DNA of 64,000 nt, from the NCBI RefSeq assembly GCF_001507335.1, contig NZ_LMAH01000003.1, positions 1 to 64,000 on the forward strand, read 5' to 3'. The notes below the pieces were generated by a model. That model was not told where the DNA came from, made no database searches, and saw only the letters and a list, made by a program, of their open reading frames with translations. A program made the position numbers and the translations under genes. The DNA is from Chryseobacterium sp. JAH. Its GTDB lineage: Bacteria; Bacteroidota; Bacteroidia; Flavobacteriales; Weeksellaceae. Shown in pieces: positions 56,997 through 64,000 of this stretch. The number at the start of each line of letters is the position of its first letter. Within the stretch, counting starts at the first letter, position 1.

Positions 56997-58355
56997 TTAT
57001 GATCCTAAAATTTTATACATTTTATCAGACAAACGAACTCTGAAAGGAAGTTCAAAGGTAATCTGATCACCTACTTTTGCAGTTTCACAAGCGCTTCCGT
57101 TTACGTGGAGATCAGTAATTGTAATTTCTTGTTCACCAGTGGTAGGACCAGAGACCAATACTTTATCACCTACTGAAAGTTCATTTTGCTCAACTAAAAA
57201 CTGTGCAATTTTAGATTTTGTATAATAATGTTCAGCTTTACCTATCAACAATTTCTTGATGGCAATTTTTTGACGGATATTTTTTGCTTCTACTTTTGCC
57301 AAAGGTTTGTCCGGCAAATCGCCCGAGTTTTTAAAGGTAAGAGAATCAGATTTTCCCTTTCTGAAGACTTTATTTCCGACTTGTTGTCCTTTTCTTAATC
57401 TTAATTGTTCAGCTGCAGGAAGATGTGATATTTCTAAACATTCTGTTGAACAGCAGTTTTCCATTGTAGCCTTACAGTCATCACATTGAATGAACAAAAG
57501 ATGACAAGCATCATTCGCACAATTGGTGTGATTATCACAAGGCTTGCCACATTGGTGGCACTGCGAAATAATATCATCTGTAATTCTTTCTCCTAAACGA
57601 TGGTCGAATACAAAGTTTTTACCTACGAATTTACTTTCAACACCTTCTTCTTTTACCTGACGGGCATATTCAATAATTCCGCCCTCCAGCTGGAAAACGT
57701 TTTTAAAACCCTGATGTTTAAAATAAGCACTGGCCTTTTCACAACGAATTCCTCCTGTACAATACATCAATAGATTTTTATCTTCCTTAAAATCCTGTAA
57801 CTGCTCGTTGATAATTGGTAAACTTTCTCTGAATGTTTCAACATCCGGAGTAATTGCTCCTTCAAAATGCCCAACCTCACTTTCGTAATGATTTCTAAAA
57901 TCTACAACAACTGTGTTTGGATCTTCCAAAAGATTATTGAATTCCTGTGCTTTTAAGTGAATGCCTTTATTGGTTACATCAAAAGTTTCATCATTCAAAC
58001 CGTCGGCAACTATTTTGTTTCTGACTTTAATCGTCAGTTTCAGAAAAGAATGATCATCCTGCTCTACCGCCACATTCAATCGAATACCTTTCATAAAATC
58101 ATATACTTCCAGCGTATCACGGAATTCTTCCAGATGATCTGCAGGAACACTCATTTGAGCATTAATTCCTTCATGAGCAACATAAATACGTCCTAGTGCA
58201 TCAAGAGCATTCCAGGCTATAAATAATTCGTCGCGAAATTTTTTAGGGTCTTCAATTTTGGCATACGCATAGAAAGACAAAGTAAGACGTTGCTTACCAG
58301 CTTCATCAATAAGCTGAGCTCTTTCCTCCGCGCTTAAGGTGTTATACAGTTGCAT
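56997..58355 (-). CDS. trhO: tRNA uridine(34) hydroxylase TrhO with extra C-terminal domain
   Basis: TrhO (YceA) uses O2 to hydroxylate U34 of tRNAs to 5-hydroxyuridine. In this 452-aa protein an N-terminal acylphosphatase-like domain (LTLSFYAYAKIEDPKKF, YVAHEGINAQMSV) precedes a rhodanese domain whose catalytic cysteine is Cys199 in MYCTGGIRCEKA. A cysteine-rich zinc-binding segment (266-306, CHQCGKPC, CDDC, CCSTEC) follows. Unlike E. coli TrhO (about 350 aa) it has about 100 more residues. Residues 370-450 (EHYYTKSKIAQFL, LSVGDKVLVSGPTTGEQEIT, FRVRLSDKMYKIL) resemble the C-terminal beta-barrel of U32 peptidase-like TrhP/YegQ. Confidence 0.88.
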   Translation of the reverse strand: MQLYNTLSAEERAQLIDEAGKQRLTLSFYAYAKIEDPKKFRDELFIAWNALDALGRIYVAHEGINAQMSVPADHLEEFRDTLEVYDFMKGIRLNVAVEQDDHSFLKLTIKVRNKIVADGLNDETFDVTNKGIHLKAQEFNNLLEDPNTVVVDFRNHYESEVGHFEGAITPDVETFRESLPIINEQLQDFKEDKNLLMYCTGGIRCEKASAYFKHQGFKNVFQLEGGIIEYARQVKEEGVESKFVGKNFVFDHRLGERITDDIISQCHQCGKPCDNHTNCANDACHLLFIQCDDCKATMENCCSTECLEISHLPAAEQLRLRKGQQVGNKVFRKGKSDSLTFKNSGDLPDKPLAKVEAKNIRQKIAIKKLLIGKAEHYYTKSKIAQFLVEQNELSVGDKVLVSGPTTGEQEITITDLHVNGSACETAKVGDQITFELPFRVRLSDKMYKILGS

Positions 58356-58389
58356 GCTATAAACGTTTTAAGTGAGAAAAATAATTTGG

Positions 58390-58423
58390 CAAAGATAAGA
58401 ATTTTTTCAGTTGAGAATAACAA
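58390..58423 (-). promoter_or_regulatory. promoter of trhO
   Basis: On the minus strand TTG (58423-58421), 23 bases, TATCTTTG (58397-58390). The spacing is at the upper limit, but the -7 box is a full match. The leader is about 30 bases. Confidence 0.5.
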
Positions 58424-58569
58424 GATGACAAATCAGATTTTATAGTATGCAAAAATGTCAGAATTTTTTTTAATTAAATCTTAAGCTATGTTAATAAATA
58501 TTTTAAGATTATGACTTAATGTATAAATTGGCACAATTCTCGTTAAATTTTAGTTAAAATTGAAACACA

Positions 58570-58591
58570 GCATACTAATTGCATACTAATT
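58570..58591. repeat. 11-bp perfect tandem repeat upstream of the HtrA gene
   Basis: GCATACTAATT occurs twice without a gap (58570-58580, 58581-58591), followed by AAGCATTAA. The unit equals one helical turn, so both copies face the same side of the DNA, as two binding sites for a regulator would. Confidence 0.7.
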
Positions 58592-58605
58592 AAGCATTAA
58601 ATTTG
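58579..58605 (+). promoter_or_regulatory. possible promoter of the HtrA gene
   Basis: TAAATTTG (58598-58605) is a full -7 match. The nearest TTG (58579-58581) is 16 bases upstream, one base short of the usual range, and lies on the junction of the tandem repeat, which suggests regulated use. Confidence 0.5.
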
Positions 58606-58640
58606 TATTCACTAATAGTATAATAAAAGACAGATAAACA

Positions 58641-60173
58641 ATGAAGAGTACTTTAAAAAAACTTTTACCATTTGCCGTTGTAGGAGTAATCTCAGGAGCT
58701 ACTACCGTTGGCGTACAACAATATTTAGGTCACGATTCTAATAACGTAGACCAATCTTATTTCACCTCATCGAAAAATGCATCCTTTGTAGGGATGAATA
58801 CCGCTGCGGTGGGTGATGATTTTGTAAAAGCTGCCAGGACAACAGTTCCGGCTGTAGTAACGATCAAAAATTACCAAACAAGGACATCAAACAGAGCCTC
58901 TGATCAGGATCTTTTCGATTATTTCTTTGGTGATCCATTTGGAGGAAGAGGGCAACAAAGACAGAGACAGCCACAACAGCAGGCTCCGGACAACATGCCT
59001 TCAGGTATGGGTTCTGGTGTGATCATCTCGGCTGATGGGTACATTATCTCGAACAACCACGTTGTAGCGGGTGCCAATAAACTTGAAGTTGTATTAAGCA
59101 ACAAAAAATCTTATATCGCAACTCTAGTAGGAACAGACCCAAATACGGATATTTCTCTATTAAAAATAGAAGAAAAAGGGCTTCCTTTTTTAAACTTTGC
59201 CAATTCGGATAATATTGATGTGGGACAATGGGTTTTAGCTGTGGGTAATCCATTAGGTTTAAATTCTACTGTAACGGCGGGGATTATCTCGGCAAAAGGA
59301 AGAGGAATCGGAATTTTAGGAGGACAGGGTAAAGCCACTAATCCTATTGAAAGCTTTATTCAGACCGATGCAGCTATTAATCCTGGAAATTCAGGAGGAG
59401 CTTTGGTGAATGTGAATGGAGATTTAATTGGAATTAACTCAGCGATTTCTTCTACCACAGGATATTATCAAGGTTACGGGTTTGCCGTTCCTGCAAACTT
59501 AGCAAGAAAGATTGTTGAAGATATCAAGAAATTCGGAATTGTGCAGAGAGGTTTCTTGGGAGTAAATTCTTTAGACCTTTCGGATCAACAACAAGTGACA
59601 GGATATAACCAACAGGAAAAAGCCAATCTAAAAGTAGGTTCAGGTGTATACGTGAGAGGATTCTCACCTAGTAGCGGCGCTCAGGACGCAGGATTGAAAG
59701 CCGGAGATGTCATCGTAAAAGTAGACGAAATGCCAATTACCGATTTTGCAGACTTATCGATTTCCATCGGAAGCAAACGTCCAGGTGATAAAGTACAAGT
59801 GACTTATCTCAGAAACGGTAAAGAAAATGTTGCAACCGTTACACTTAAAGATCAAAACGGAGGAACCAGTGCAAGATCGAAAGCAGATCTCAGTGTTACC
59901 GAAAAGATCGGAGCCAACTTCGAGCCGCTAAATGACCGATTTAAAACCGAATATGGTCTGAACAGCGGAGTTATTACCAAGAATGTAACAGAAGGTAGTG
60001 AGATAGCTAAAATAGGCGTTGTAGATGAATATATCGTTATAGAAATCAACGGAAAACCTGTGAATTCACAGAAAGATGTAGAAAAGATTCTAGATAAATA
60101 TCAGGGAAATGTACAGGTGAAATTTGTAGATAACTATGGTAGGATTTACACCAAGGGATTTAAAATGCCTTAG
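58641..60173 (+). CDS. periplasmic serine protease HtrA/DegP
   Basis: A 510-aa envelope quality-control protease. It has a signal or anchor segment (PFAVVGVISGATTVGVQQYL) and a trypsin-like domain with His140 (ISNNHVV), Asp170 (PNTDISLL) and Ser251 (NPGNSGGAL). Two PDZ domains follow (about 300-400 and 410-505). A Q/R-rich loop (GRGQQRQRQPQQQ, about 103-115) takes the place of the LA loop of DegP. It is alone, preceded by an 11-bp tandem repeat and followed by a very strong terminator. Misfolded envelope proteins are the likely substrates. Confidence 0.93.
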   Translation: MKSTLKKLLPFAVVGVISGATTVGVQQYLGHDSNNVDQSYFTSSKNASFVGMNTAAVGDDFVKAARTTVPAVVTIKNYQTRTSNRASDQDLFDYFFGDPFGGRGQQRQRQPQQQAPDNMPSGMGSGVIISADGYIISNNHVVAGANKLEVVLSNKKSYIATLVGTDPNTDISLLKIEEKGLPFLNFANSDNIDVGQWVLAVGNPLGLNSTVTAGIISAKGRGIGILGGQGKATNPIESFIQTDAAINPGNSGGALVNVNGDLIGINSAISSTTGYYQGYGFAVPANLARKIVEDIKKFGIVQRGFLGVNSLDLSDQQQVTGYNQQEKANLKVGSGVYVRGFSPSSGAQDAGLKAGDVIVKVDEMPITDFADLSISIGSKRPGDKVQVTYLRNGKENVATVTLKDQNGGTSARSKADLSVTEKIGANFEPLNDRFKTEYGLNSGVITKNVTEGSEIAKIGVVDEYIVIEINGKPVNSQKDVEKILDKYQGNVQVKFVDNYGRIYTKGFKMP

Positions 60174-60201
60174 AAGGACAGATTATAAAAACATATTAAG
60201 T

Positions 60202-60240
60202 AAAACGCGCGGCAGTCAAAGACTGCCGCGCGTTTTCTAT
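60202..60240 (+). terminator. strong terminator of the HtrA gene
   Basis: A perfect 16-bp GC-rich stem (AAAACGCGCGGCAGTC with GACTGCCGCGCGTTTT) and an AAA loop, followed by CTATTTTTG. Confidence 0.92.
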
Positions 60241-60254
60241 TTTTGAAACAATTG

Positions 60255-60704
60255 CTATTTATTCGTTTTGTCAGCAATTCTCCGTTTCTTCTTTCTTTCA
60301 TAAATAATCTCGACAACCTTTCCTCCTATCCATGCAAACGGGAAAAAGATCAGGAAAATTGAGATTTTATAGAAAGTAGGATGATACGGGAAAATAATAA
60401 CATCAAGCATTGCAATAAACAACATGATGAAACCGATAAGAATAGCATAAGCCACTTTAGCATACTTTACAATAATTGCGGTAGCGACACCTCCTACAGT
60501 ACTTCCAAATCCTGAAATCAAAAGAAGAAAACCGAAAAAGGCATGGTCATTTTTCATACTTTCAAGAAATCTTTGCCAATGCTCAAATGGGGCAAAAGCT
60601 TCGAATGTCACCCATTTGGGGAAAGCCCTTATACCAAGAGTAATAATAAGCCCTGCAATCGCAAGACCCACTATTATAGCAAATGTATTTCTTAGAAAAC
60701 TCAT
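60255..60704 (-). CDS. hypothetical four-helix membrane protein
   Basis: A 149-aa membrane protein with about four helices (residues 5-26, 54-77, 81-104 and 108-131) and a very basic C-terminus (ERKKKRRIADKTNK). The pattern FLRNTFAIIVGLAIAGLIIT and FGFLLLISGFGSTVGGVATA with glycine-rich turns is seen in unnamed Bacteroidota membrane proteins. It directly abuts ridA (the ridA stop ends where this ATG begins), so the pair is co-transcribed. Confidence 0.65.
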   Translation of the reverse strand: MSFLRNTFAIIVGLAIAGLIITLGIRAFPKWVTFEAFAPFEHWQRFLESMKNDHAFFGFLLLISGFGSTVGGVATAIIVKYAKVAYAILIGFIMLFIAMLDVIIFPYHPTFYKISIFLIFFPFAWIGGKVVEIIYERKKKRRIADKTNK

Positions 60705-61085
60705 TTAGTCCTGATGTGCAATCATAGAAATTTCAATATCTACATTTTTCGGTAAACACGAAACCTGTACTGTTTCACGTGCCGGATAACTTTCTGCATC
60801 AAGATACGACGCATAAATATCGTTCATCACCGCAAAATCATCCATACTTTTAAGGAAAATACTTGCCTTTACAACATTTTTAAAAGTCATGCCCGCTTCC
60901 GTAAGGACAGCCTCCAAATTTTTCATTACCTGATGTGTTTCCTTTTCTATTCCTTCAACCAATTTTCCTGTAGCCGGATCTACAGGAATCTGTCCTGAAA
61001 TGTATAAAACTCCGTTTGCTAAATTTGCCTGTGAGTAAGGTCCTATTGCTGCAGGAGCATTAACCGTAGATATTATTTTTTTCAT
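60705..61085 (-). CDS. ridA: RidA family enamine/imine deaminase
   Basis: A 126-aa trimeric enzyme that hydrolyses reactive 2-aminoacrylate and related imines made by PLP enzymes. AAIGPYSQANLANGVLYISG at the start, FKNVVKASIFLKSMDDF and the signature YPARETVQVSCLPKNVDIEI with the catalytic arginine are complete. It precedes the membrane protein gene without a gap. A TATATTTG box lies at 61177-61170 on the minus strand. Confidence 0.93.
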   Translation of the reverse strand: MKKIISTVNAPAAIGPYSQANLANGVLYISGQIPVDPATGKLVEGIEKETHQVMKNLEAVLTEAGMTFKNVVKASIFLKSMDDFAVMNDIYASYLDAESYPARETVQVSCLPKNVDIEISMIAHQD

Positions 61086-61169
61086 ATGATGATATATTAT
61101 TTATATGTATATCGCACTATCTCACTAAAGTGAAAATCATGCCGCTTTTAACAGAATTTATTTCGGGTG

Positions 61170-61195
61170 CAAATATAAAATTAAAATTTAAACAA
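61170..61195 (-). promoter_or_regulatory. possible promoter of ridA
   Basis: TATATTTG (61177-61170, minus strand) matches the -7 element. The nearest TTG (61195-61193) is only 15 bases upstream, so the -33 element is doubtful. The leader would be about 80 bases. Confidence 0.4.
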
Positions 61196-61204
61196 AAAAT
61201 AATC

Positions 61205-63793
61205 TTAGAAAGGTGGGTTTGGCTGCGTAAAGCTTCTGTCTTTGTATTTCAGCGCATCACTTAAGATATTTGCTTTAATCCCGATAAAAAAGTCATACAC
61301 TTTATACTGCCCAAAGGGTACCCAGTTAAAATTGATAGAGAAACTTCGCTGGTCTCTTGAGAAACCGATTCTTGTATAGGCCAAATCTTTAGTAACCATA
61401 TCATAATGGGTGCTACCGTTGATATTCCAATAAGGAGTAAGCTTAATGCTTCCGTCTAAACCTATAGATGCTATTTTATTTGAAGTACGTGTAGCACCTC
61501 TTGAGTAAGCATAATTGGCATTAACATTCAGTGTCCAGGCCTGATCAAAATGCGCGTAATTATCATTATCAAAATAATAATTTTCATTTCTAATCTCACC
61601 TTTTGAGCCATACTTTTTAGCATAATCTGTTTTCTCACCGAAAAGTTCACTGCTCAAAGGATATGACAACTGAACATTGAATCCCTGCACGCTAAAGTGT
61701 CCGAAATTCTCTGTTCTGATACCCTGCTCCTCACCTGGGATATATAAAATTTTATAGGGATCCAAGGTCAAACTTGTATTTACACTCAGTTTATTATCAA
61801 AAAAAGACGATTGTCCATTAACTGAAATCACTGACCACGGATGTGTTTTTGCTGCAAAATTGTAACTTCCGGAAAGGTTTAGAGATTCAAATATTTTAAT
61901 CTTTTTAACTCCTGTAGAATCACTTTTAGATTTCACTTTCATCTCAATATTGTTTCCAATGTTGAAACCTAATGCTCCCACCATTCCCGAAGTTGGTGCG
62001 CCTACGATTCCGTTGTCAAAAATAGAATAAGGAGTTAATGCTCCTGTGGCATTATAATAATTTCTGAAATACCCGAATCCTGAACCTCCAAAATCTGGAG
62101 AGTATGTAAATCCTATACTTGGGGTCATCATGTGTCTAATCGCCTCAATAGATGCGCCTTTTTTAAAGTTTGCCTGACCGTAAAGCTGCGTCTGAAGACT
62201 TGCGGTTGTAGAGAATGTAGAATATCCCGCCACTTTTTTATTAATCTGATCTACTTCTTTATTGATGATAGGATCGTAATATTTGGTAAGCGTCTTAGTT
62301 GTTAATGCATTATCGATATTTGCCCCTAAACTGAATGTAAAATACTTAGCAATCGTTGTATTGGTACCTAGGGTGATATTATTTTTAATTCCGGTCTGCA
62401 ATTTATCCCACATGGCTTTGGTGAAAAGCTCGCCTTCACCTGTGCTTACAAAATTGGTTAAATTTAAACCTGTATTTACCGTAATATTTTCTATAAGTCC
62501 TGATCTCACGCCTGTTTTTGATCCAAATAAATAAAACTGGTTAATTGCCACATTCATCTGAGGTAAACGCAGATCGGCCAAACCTGTTGCGAAATTCTGA
62601 GAATAGGATGCGGTTCCTGTAATCGTTGCCGGAAGTTTTAAAAACCTTTTTGTGAGTGTCAATGTAGAGTTCTGCTGTGTTCTTAGTACACTCTGGTCCA
62701 TAATATAATTATTATTAACTGTATTATTATAGAAGGTCTGGCTTGTCACATCCACTGAAGCAGAAAATGTAAGAAACGGATTAGCTTTGGTATCTTGTGT
62801 ATGCCTCCATGCAATTCTGTACGTTCCGGTTTTGCTGTAATCATCAAGACCTTTAATCCCCCGAACGGTAGTTCCAATATCAGCAGAAAAGTTTCCTGAG
62901 TATCTATATTTTTTGAGATAATTCATTTCGGGACGCAGATTCCAGCTTCCTTTTGTGTAAATATCTGCTAAAACTTTAAGGTCAAAATGCTCTCCAATGG
63001 GTTGATAATATCCTATTCCGTTTAAGAAAAACCCAACATCTTCTCTTTCCCCAAAACTAGGAATCAGAATACCTGCAGATCTTTTTTCTGAAAAAGGTAT
63101 GATACCAAACGGCATAATTAATGGTGTAGGAACACCTTCAATCACAAAACCTATCGGGCCCGTAATTAAAGATGAACTATTCTTGCCTTTAACCATTTTT
63201 ATATATTGAGCTTTCAAGTGGTAATCGGCTGCTGTATCTTTTTTCTTAATGAAATAATCATCAGTTGTGAAAATAGCTCGGCGCATAATAAAAACAGAGT
63301 CATTGTACTTTTTTGTTTTTTCAGCAACAATAATCCCTTCGCTTTCTTCTGTTCTCGCATTATATGCTATAGCCTGTTTTGTCTTGTAATTATAAGAAAA
63401 CTCGTTGGTTTCATACTTTTTACCGGCCTGAGTGGTAATTACCGGTTCTACTATTTTACCGATAGAATCAAGCTTTCCTCTTGCGAAAATCATATTTTTG
63501 GTTTCATCAATAGATATGTAATCAGCATCTATCTGCATATCCTGATATTTCACCTGAGCATTTCTGTTCAAATATATCATTTTCTTCGGCACATCTCTGC
63601 GCTGATCATCGGCTTTCGTATCGAGCACATCATCCAATGCCTCTTTTTGTACAACAATTGTATCCTTTTTGGAAATTGTATCTTTAACTACCGTAGTTTC
63701 CGTTAATTTTTTAGGAGTTTGTTGTGCTAAAAAACTGTTAAAAATTAGGATAATTAAAATTTGTAATATATTTTTGAAGACGGTTTTGTCCAA
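61205..63793 (-). CDS. lptD: LPS-assembly protein LptD
   Basis: An 862-aa outer-membrane protein that inserts lipopolysaccharide into the outer leaflet. A signal peptide (FKNILQILIILIFNSFLA) precedes an OstA/LptA-like N-terminal domain (MIYLNRNAQVKYQDMQIDAD, GKLDSIGKIVEPVITTQAGK) and a long beta-barrel. I prefer the TTG at 63793 (MDKTVFKN) to the TTG at 63820, because a TAATTTTG -7 box (63825-63818, minus strand) covers the upstream TTG. No ATG is available before residue 80. It is divergent from the amidase gene. Confidence 0.85.
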   Translation of the reverse strand: MDKTVFKNILQILIILIFNSFLAQQTPKKLTETTVVKDTISKKDTIVVQKEALDDVLDTKADDQRRDVPKKMIYLNRNAQVKYQDMQIDADYISIDETKNMIFARGKLDSIGKIVEPVITTQAGKKYETNEFSYNYKTKQAIAYNARTEESEGIIVAEKTKKYNDSVFIMRRAIFTTDDYFIKKKDTAADYHLKAQYIKMVKGKNSSSLITGPIGFVIEGVPTPLIMPFGIIPFSEKRSAGILIPSFGEREDVGFFLNGIGYYQPIGEHFDLKVLADIYTKGSWNLRPEMNYLKKYRYSGNFSADIGTTVRGIKGLDDYSKTGTYRIAWRHTQDTKANPFLTFSASVDVTSQTFYNNTVNNNYIMDQSVLRTQQNSTLTLTKRFLKLPATITGTASYSQNFATGLADLRLPQMNVAINQFYLFGSKTGVRSGLIENITVNTGLNLTNFVSTGEGELFTKAMWDKLQTGIKNNITLGTNTTIAKYFTFSLGANIDNALTTKTLTKYYDPIINKEVDQINKKVAGYSTFSTTASLQTQLYGQANFKKGASIEAIRHMMTPSIGFTYSPDFGGSGFGYFRNYYNATGALTPYSIFDNGIVGAPTSGMVGALGFNIGNNIEMKVKSKSDSTGVKKIKIFESLNLSGSYNFAAKTHPWSVISVNGQSSFFDNKLSVNTSLTLDPYKILYIPGEEQGIRTENFGHFSVQGFNVQLSYPLSSELFGEKTDYAKKYGSKGEIRNENYYFDNDNYAHFDQAWTLNVNANYAYSRGATRTSNKIASIGLDGSIKLTPYWNINGSTHYDMVTKDLAYTRIGFSRDQRSFSINFNWVPFGQYKVYDFFIGIKANILSDALKYKDRSFTQPNPPF

Positions 63794-63847
63794 TTTTGTT
63801 TTTATATAATTTAGGCTCAAAATTAGTATAATTTTTAAAACTGTAAG

Positions 63848-64000
63848 ATGTACACACGAAAATTTAAAATAATTTTAGCATTTCTCTTCATACTTTCTAC
63901 CCAATTCGTCTTTTCCCAAAAAAAGTTTACCGTTGTTTTAGACGCAGGACACGGGGGCAGCGATCATGGAGCAAACAGATCATATAGTGATATAGGAAGA
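63848..64000 (+). CDS. N-acetylmuramoyl-L-alanine amidase, truncated at the window edge
   Basis: The first 51 codons of an Amidase_3 family peptidoglycan hydrolase (AmiA/B/C-like), which cuts between the sugar and the peptide during cell separation. It starts with a signal peptide (ILAFLFILSTQFVFSQ) and runs into VVLDAGHGGSDHGANR, where the histidine is the first zinc ligand. The rest of the gene lies beyond the right edge. It is divergent from lptD with 54 bases between the preferred starts. Confidence 0.9.
   Translation, partial: MYTRKFKIILAFLFILSTQFVFSQKKFTVVLDAGHGGSDHGANRSYSDIGR

Overview
The window looks like a chromosomal segment of a flavobacterium close to Chryseobacterium (phylum Bacteroidota). 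The evidence is the AT-rich base composition, the TTG-N19-TAnnTTTG promoters typical of Bacteroidota, and families common in that group: a GLPGLI remnant, an OMP_b-brl_3 type TonB-dependent barrel, paired ferritin-like secreted proteins, DUF5995 and a DDAH/CtlX-type amidinotransferase pair. It contains no tRNA, rRNA, CRISPR array, transposase or prophage that I can see. Most genes are housekeeping.

1-8.7 kb: a candidate structured RNA, a secreted M48 metalloprotease, two exported ferritin-like proteins, recJ, nadD with two overlapping small genes, and a carboxypeptidase-regulatory-like lipoprotein gene broken by three frameshifts. 8.7-22.7 kb: a TonB-dependent outer-membrane barrel, an alpha/beta-hydrolase lipoprotein, a GH43 plus discoidin glycosidase, two amidinotransferase-fold hydrolases, gltA, eno, and a LuxR-type two-component operon whose sensor is split into a membrane protein and a soluble kinase, with an unrecognised fourth gene.

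23.2-37.2 kb (minus strand): one long ribosomal operon from rplC to rplQ, including secY, infA and rpoA. It has its own promoter in front of rplC. 43.2-46.6 kb (minus strand): rpsL-rpsG-fusA-rpsJ with its own promoter and a terminator after rpsJ. Between rpsJ and rplC lie about 6 kb of other DNA: a plus-strand cassette of three exported proteins, a small membrane protein of the low-affinity iron permease family, and a decayed GLPGLI gene.

46.7-64 kb: a GT-C type membrane protein, dps, pncB, a YCII-domain protein, a DUF5995 protein, rmuC, a SpoU-type RNA methyltransferase, a small lipoprotein, a membrane-anchored putative regulator with a partner lipoprotein behind a palindromic promoter, a 5-formyl-THF cyclo-ligase, a tRNA U34 hydroxylase (TrhO) with an extra C-terminal domain, an HtrA protease, ridA, lptD, and the start of an N-acetylmuramoyl-L-alanine amidase gene that runs off the right edge.

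The points most worth a second look are the TrhO fusion, the split S10 operon and its inserted cassette, the 21-bp palindrome on the promoter at 54.48 kb, the 11-bp tandem repeat in front of the HtrA gene, and the two broken genes.
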